Shown here: piece after piece, positions 59,188 to 64,000 of the stretch | How positions within the stretch are numbered: the first letter of the stretch is position 1 | Layout of the letters: every line of letters begins with the position of its first letter | Assembly: GCA_029465975.1 (NCBI GenBank) | Contig: CM055744.1 | Location: 7,475,192-7,539,191 of the forward strand | Length of the DNA: 64,000 nucleotides | Direction: 5' to 3' | From: Dallia pectoralis | Lineage: Eukaryota; Chordata; Actinopteri; Esociformes; Umbridae | Position numbers and translations under genes: made by a program | Notes under the pieces: generated by a model | What the model saw: the letters and a program-made list of their open reading frames with translations, nothing else | What the model was told of the DNA's origin: nothing | Database searches by the model: none

Positions 59188-60673
59188 CAGGGCCGCTGGA
59201 AGTAATTTTGAACAGGGGGTGCTGTTTTTTTTTTTTACTATGAGCCTATAGGCCTATTTTAAATATGTCTTAAAAATAAATACATTGAGATTCACTTCTT
59301 TATTGCCATATACACTGACTTCAGTGCACACAGCCAGGGTCTGAAACACAGACATCATCAGCTCTCAGATGAATATATGCGCTATTAATCAGACGCAGAA
59401 TCAGAAACACTTTAGTAATCCCAGGGTGGAATTACTTGTGTTACAACTCCAGAAAGACATACAACATATTTACATACAACATATAATAATATTAATGAAA
59501 CTTCACAATAACGCTATAACAATGCAATCGATTTGGTCAGCTGGCATGAACCTGAGTCACTGCACGTTTATGTCACACGCAAGTGACGCAACTATATTAG
59601 CTCCAAAATCCTTTTACGCACACCACGAGGAAATAATCTCTGACTATTTAAGCACGTTTAAACAGTTCTCCAATCTCCACATCCATTACCCAAAGACCAC
59701 ACGCACAAAATAACACTTTCCGTCCCCACCAACTTGCAAAAATAATAAAATGTAGTACTTACAATTGCTTGGCTAGTCAAGCGCGGCGGCACCATTCTCT
59801 TATTTTGAGCTACAGGCAGGGTGCCCTGGTTACAGGTGTCCAAATGTCGAGATGCGCTCTGGAGTCGTGGAGATAAAGTATCCCATGAGGGGACGAATGT
59901 CCAGGGAGTTTCAGTGGCTTTACGCCAATTTGAAAAGCCGACATTGGGTTGTCTTTCTTAAATTTATCTCTAGGTATTACTTTTTTCCGACTGCTTTCAG
60001 GCAAACAAAACACAAAATATGATCGGTCTCTTCCACATATTGTAGCCACTGCCATCTAGCAAACCAAGCCGGTGCCACAGATCGTGAGAACGTTTCATGA
60101 CCACAACGCCGGGCAGGACATTTTAAACTAGATGTTGGCTGGAAGGGCTCGTCTAATCCAATCACGCTAGTAGGTTGGGATGCGGGTGCTAGAGCTGGGC
60201 CTGCCGGTGCAACTGCAGGCAGAGGCGGGCAGACAGTCTCCTCACTCAGGCTACTCTCCGTTGTCATTGTTGCGGTACTAGTGTTTTTTTTCACTGGTGG
60301 TGGTTTTTAAAGAAATACGAAATCCATTTCTGTTTCTGTGACATTTTACTCCTCGTTTCTGTTATTCGATTATTTAAATGTACGAGTCTGTCTGTTGCTG
60401 TATGGAACGAGCGGGATTCGGGAAAGCTCATTACTTGGCGATCACTGCCTGCCTGACGTTGACAACGTAACTTCCGAACCTGTGTTGATTAGGCCCCAAA
60501 ATAATTAAATTAAAATCCAAAATAATAGCCTATGTGTGTCAAAATAATTTCCTAAGATATTCATAAGGAATTAAAAAATTGTGCTAAATATTTTTAATAC
60601 ATTAAAAAAAATCTCCCTCTCGCCAATAGGGGGTGCTGCAGCACCCCCAGCACCCCCACTTCCCGCGGCCCTG
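59188..60673 (-). mobile_element. hAT transposon, 1486 bp, internally deleted, with perfect 8-bp target duplication
   Basis: The left end CAGGGCCGCTGGAAGT and the right inverse CAGGGCCGCGGGAAGT are inverted termini followed by G-rich GGGGGTGCTG on both sides. ACCTGGAA occurs exactly before (59180-59187) and after (60674-60681). It carries the start of a transposase frame on the minus strand, but no DDE core or C-terminal dimerisation domain, so it cannot move by itself. Confidence 0.88.
59810..60294 (-). pseudogene. hAT transposase N-terminal fragment (TTF/BED-like zinc finger)
   Basis: The frame starts at the ATG at 60294 and runs 105 codons to a stop at 59977-59979. A Ser/Pro/Ala-rich leader is followed from about residue 70 by FSRSVAPAWFARWQWLQYVE and then ILCFVCLKAVGKK. 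This is the TTF-type zinc finger pattern (W....WL.Y......C..C) found at the start of many hAT/ZMYM-related transposases. Similarity resumes in another frame past an A6 run (KVIPRDKFKKDN), so a one-base slip is likely. The later zinc ligands and the catalytic part are missing. Broken and truncated. Confidence 0.65.
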
Positions 60674-60681
60674 ACCTGGAA

Positions 60682-61099
60682 ATGCATTTACCATAGTGAC
60701 TGATAGTAGCTGATTGGTAAGTTTTGTTGAACCATGGTGAACATAGTAAAACTAATGCTGCGACTACCACAACACAACCAGAATGACACAAAACAGAGCA
60801 ACATGACCACAGTCAATATACAGCTACTATTTTATGACTTTTGAGACCTGTTTTGGAGGCTGGTAACTTACCTCACAACACAACAGTTTGGCTTAAAGGC
60901 ATTCCAAGTTACTACTCATGAAGCTGGTTGAGAGAACACAAGGAATGTGAAAAGCTATCATCAATGTAAAATGCTTTCTTTCTACTTTAAGAATCTAAAA
61001 TAGAAACTGTACTTATCTGACACTTTCGGTTGCTGATTCATTCCATATGTGTTATTGTATAGTTTTGATGTATTGAACATTATTCTACAATGTGCAAAA
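60682..61099. other. Downstream stretch, nothing recognised
   Basis: No repeat or exon recognised. Confidence 0.3.
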
Positions 61100-61168
61100 C
61101 AATGAAACAAAAAATATCCTTGAATGAGTAGGTGTGTTCTAACTTTTGATTGGTACAGTAGCTCTGGA
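61100..61168. mobile_element. Tc1-type MITE terminus
   Basis: TGAATGAGTAGGTGTGTTCT and AACTTTTGATTGGTACAGTA form one end of the common fish element whose terminus reads TACAGTACCAGTCAAAAGTT. The opposite end was not found. Confidence 0.6.
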
Positions 61169-61335
61169 TAGGATTTCGGTGAAATAAGACAGCATGTAGA
61201 TACCAACAATAAATAGTCAAACATAAATTTGAATTATGCATTTATGAAAGGGTTTACCACCACACAAACTCTTCAAATTGCACAAGACACTCACCTGCAT
61301 ATAACAACGGACATAGAATCATTAACCGACAAAGT

Positions 61336-61400
61336 GGTGATTGATTGATTGATTGAAAACTTTATTGAACAACAACAATCAACATATTGCGTTCAAAAGG
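61336..61400. repeat. (TGAT)n tail, possible LINE/SINE 3' end
   Basis: Four TGAT units followed by GAAAACTTTATTGAACAACA, similar in layout to the L2 tail at 31948. The sequence to its right (to about 62160) could belong to the element but has no recognisable coding. Confidence 0.4.
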
Positions 61401-62279
61401 ATAAAAACACAAAAATCCCAAAGGCTTGTTGTCCTTAAGATGGAAGAGGTGACACTGCCTTGAACCTTAAATAACCCAACTAATAGCTAATTCCCCCCAG
61501 CCGCGAGCATTTAGCAAAACAAGAACTCAGAACAGGATATGCTCACCCTAAAAGCACCGTGTAGAACACAAACATCACCACACTCGTGACAACTTCTTGA
61601 CAACAAGTGTAGATAAACACCATCTCTTTATTGACAAGGCATTGGGCATATACGATTATAATAAGGTCCTACACGGTAGAATAAATGTTCGCATTAATGT
61701 GGAGGACTATCTTCCGAAATCGGTCTGGTAGAATTTTTAAATGGTTAACTTTTGTCCGGGGGGAAGCAGTACTACAGCAAACACCCAAAAGAAGCTGTGT
61801 TTACTCACATCACTAATTCAACCATGTGAAAGCATTGGCCATTCTCAGTAACTTTAGCTACTGTTCTTTAGTTTACACTGAGTACAATAAACCAGACATG
61901 CTCAGTACACGCCTGCCTTCCCTTAGGAGCTCTTCAGAAGAGCCATTTAAGACCTCCCAGGGAGCAGCCTGCGGCGGAGACCAAAGCAACAGCAGATGAA
62001 GAAAGCAAGGCTGCATAACAGTGATTGGTGGATGTAGAAGCTGGGAGAGGGAGGGTGCAGAAGCAACCAGCAAAGCTACGACCAATGTCTTCCAAACCCC
62101 ACCAGGAGGCAGTTCGCCAAAAAGGGGTTTGATTATTGATTTCTCCCTCATCTGCCAACTAGGGCCCTGAACACAACCTCTGTGTCCGTTACCTATCTTT
62201 GTCTCTTATAAGTACAATTGCTAGACATTTTTCTTTGACTTTGACTTTTTTCATACAATGCGTGTGTAAGACTCATCAT
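61401..62279. other. Downstream stretch, nothing firm
   Basis: Overlapping minus frames at 61873-62158 show no known domain. Confidence 0.25.
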
Positions 62280-62480
62280 TAGATTAGATTATACAATTTT
62301 GTTAATCACTTTATTGTCAATGAACAGTACAAGTACAGTACAACAAAATGCAGTTTGCATCCAACCAGAACTGCAAAAGAGCAGTGCAAAAATGATATGC
62401 GGGTCAATATGCCAATGTATTGGTCAAATGAGATGCAGTACAATGTAAGGATGTGAAATTGACATGGTTAAGTAAATGTG
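62280..62480. mobile_element. Possible non-LTR retroelement 3' region
   Basis: TTAGATTAGATTATACAATT followed by CACTTTATTGTCAATGA and 'caaaatgcagtttgcatcca' resembles the 3' UTR style of fish retroelements with short A/T-rich tails. Weak, composition-level recognition. Confidence 0.3.
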
Positions 62481-62489
62481 CTCAGTACA

Positions 62490-62810
62490 GGTGTTCAGTA
62501 CAACAACTGTCTTGCTGAAAGATAAATATTTTCCTAAGTCTCAGGTTATTTGCCCACTTCAGCCGGTTTTCCATCCATGTACCGACATCTAGACAAGCTT
62601 TCCAAGCGCTAACACAGAGAAACATCCCCATAGCATGATGCAACCAGCACCGTGCTTTATAGTAATCGTGTCATTCTCAGGATTATTGTGTTGTTTAGCT
62701 CCCGCCAAACCCAGCACATATAATTGAGGCCAAAAGCTATTTTGGACTTATCAGACTATACAATATTTGACCACTTGGTCTCAGAGTTTCCCACATGCCA
62801 CCTTGTCAAA
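62490..62810 (-). mobile_element. Tc1-like element remnant
   Basis: AAACATCCCCATAGCATGATG-like text, 'caccgtgctttatagtaatc', CGCCAAACCCAGCACAT and 'ttttggacttatcagactat' follow, in order, the reverse complement of a fish Tc1 transposase core (SDES..F near the right, GGSIMLWG-type further left). It is heavily decayed. Confidence 0.45.
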
Positions 62811-64000
62811 TTCTATTCCAAGATTTGAAGTGAGTATTTTCAGCGATGTCTTCTTTTTTCTCCTCTTGCCACTAGTATGGTCACTTATTTGTAACAATGT
62901 AAATCCATTTGAGTAGCCATAGACTTGTTCGGGGCCTCTGTGACCAGCGCCCCATTTTCTTTGGACTTTACCAGTTGCAAAAACTAAATCTGTTTGGATT
63001 TCATCTTGTAACACAGTAACATGTGGAAAAGTCCAATGGGGTTTAATGGATTTGAGAGCCAATGTAACAGCATTCATCAATCATTTGAAAGCGATGAGTA
63101 TTTTTAGATGCCTTCAGAACATTATCCCAATATATTTGAAACATGCGATGCAAAAAGACCAGTTTAAAATAAACAGGATTGTGACGACAATAACAAACTA
63201 TTTGTGTTGTACTCCATTTAACATTTTTCTATAATACCGTTTATATCATAATTAGCAATTCTATTTGTTTGAAAGCCTTATAAAAGTACAATTTGCTCGG
63301 TAGCGCTTAATCAGTACAGTTGTCATGGCATTTATTTAAAATGCACAATATAGTATTAAATCTGATTAAAAGGTTCTTCAAAGAACCAATAAGAAGTACA
63401 CCTTTTGAACCTGAATGAAGCGCATGGGATTCTTTGAATAACAAGTGGAAATAGTTATTTACAATATCTTTTGAAAATGTTTGTTAAAGAACAAAGGGGC
63501 ACCCCTACCGTTTTCAAAGTAAAGGATGTTCCAAGAAGCTTGTGCAACCAAATAACCATGGGCAGCACAGAACAACACTTATTTCTAGATATTGTAAAGA
63601 TATGCTTGATTATAACATGGGTTGACATTTATTGTTGTATGCTTCTGTAGCTGTTGAGTGTCCTATCTGTTCTTTGAGGTTGTCCCTGAAACCTGTCATC
63701 ACCATAGTCATTTGTTTGACATATAACAAATCAGAAGTTAATGCTGTAGGTGTCAAAGTCATTCCACAAGGGTCCAGATGTCTTCTGGTTTTTGTTCGTC
63801 TCTTGTAAATAATCGCTTCATTAAGTTCTCCAATTAGTTGGGAACTCTACACAACTGTTAACAATATAAACATTAGTTTGGTTGCCTACACCTTGCTTCC
63901 TGTGGAGAGAGTCTGAAACGCAAAAATCTGTTAGAGAAAAAGCTAACTTGAATGCCTGTCAGCTTCCAGCTTGTTGTTTATACATGACATGTTCACAGCA
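62811..64000. other. Right-edge stretch, no gene recognised
   Basis: AT-rich. The 99-codon minus frame at 62781-63080 has no known match. Confidence 0.25.

Overview
This window looks like nuclear DNA from a teleost fish. It has interrupted genes with GT-AG introns, no operons, many Tc1/mariner and hAT DNA-transposon remnants, a 5'-truncated L2-type LINE, tRNA-derived SINE pieces, and long micro- and minisatellites. The repeat spectrum recalls pike or salmonid genomes, but the species cannot be fixed from sequence alone.

One protein gene is convincing: a TAFA (FAM19A) family secreted chemokine-like protein on the + strand, best matched to TAFA3. Four coding exons are read directly: 20854-20965, 46911-47060, 48029-48153 and 52012-52023. 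All junctions are GT-AG with compatible phases (1, 1, 0). They give a 132-residue product with a signal peptide, ten core cysteines and a C-terminal VTR. The coding start lies one base after a splice acceptor, so at least one 5' non-coding exon and the promoter lie upstream and were not identified. The first coding intron is about 26 kb. A poly(A) signal lies at 52786-52791.

Layout: 1-1059 is a 27-bp minisatellite. 1060-20850 is upstream sequence with SINE and Tc1 scraps, a hAT MITE, an interstitial telomeric tract (16440-16508) and two neighbouring minisatellites (18818-19348). 20854-52810 is the TAFA gene. Its large intron holds a 25-bp minisatellite, two abutting Tc1-like elements, an L2 LINE nested inside another Tc1-like element (31105-34060), and MITEs. 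Introns 3 and 4 hold GT/CT tracts, a 16-bp minisatellite and a further MITE. 52811-64000 is downstream sequence with 11/12-bp and 31-bp minisatellites, a 222-bp MITE, a 201-bp inverted-repeat element flanked by 10-bp direct repeats, and a 1.49-kb hAT element with a perfect 8-bp target duplication.

Most other open frames are short and show no family resemblance, or are by-products of tandem repeats. I found no CRISPR, rRNA or intact tRNA gene, and no evidence for an undescribed multi-gene system. The most notable items are the nested transposons, the intact target duplications, the telomeric tract, and the UG/CU-rich tracts at the TAFA splice acceptors.
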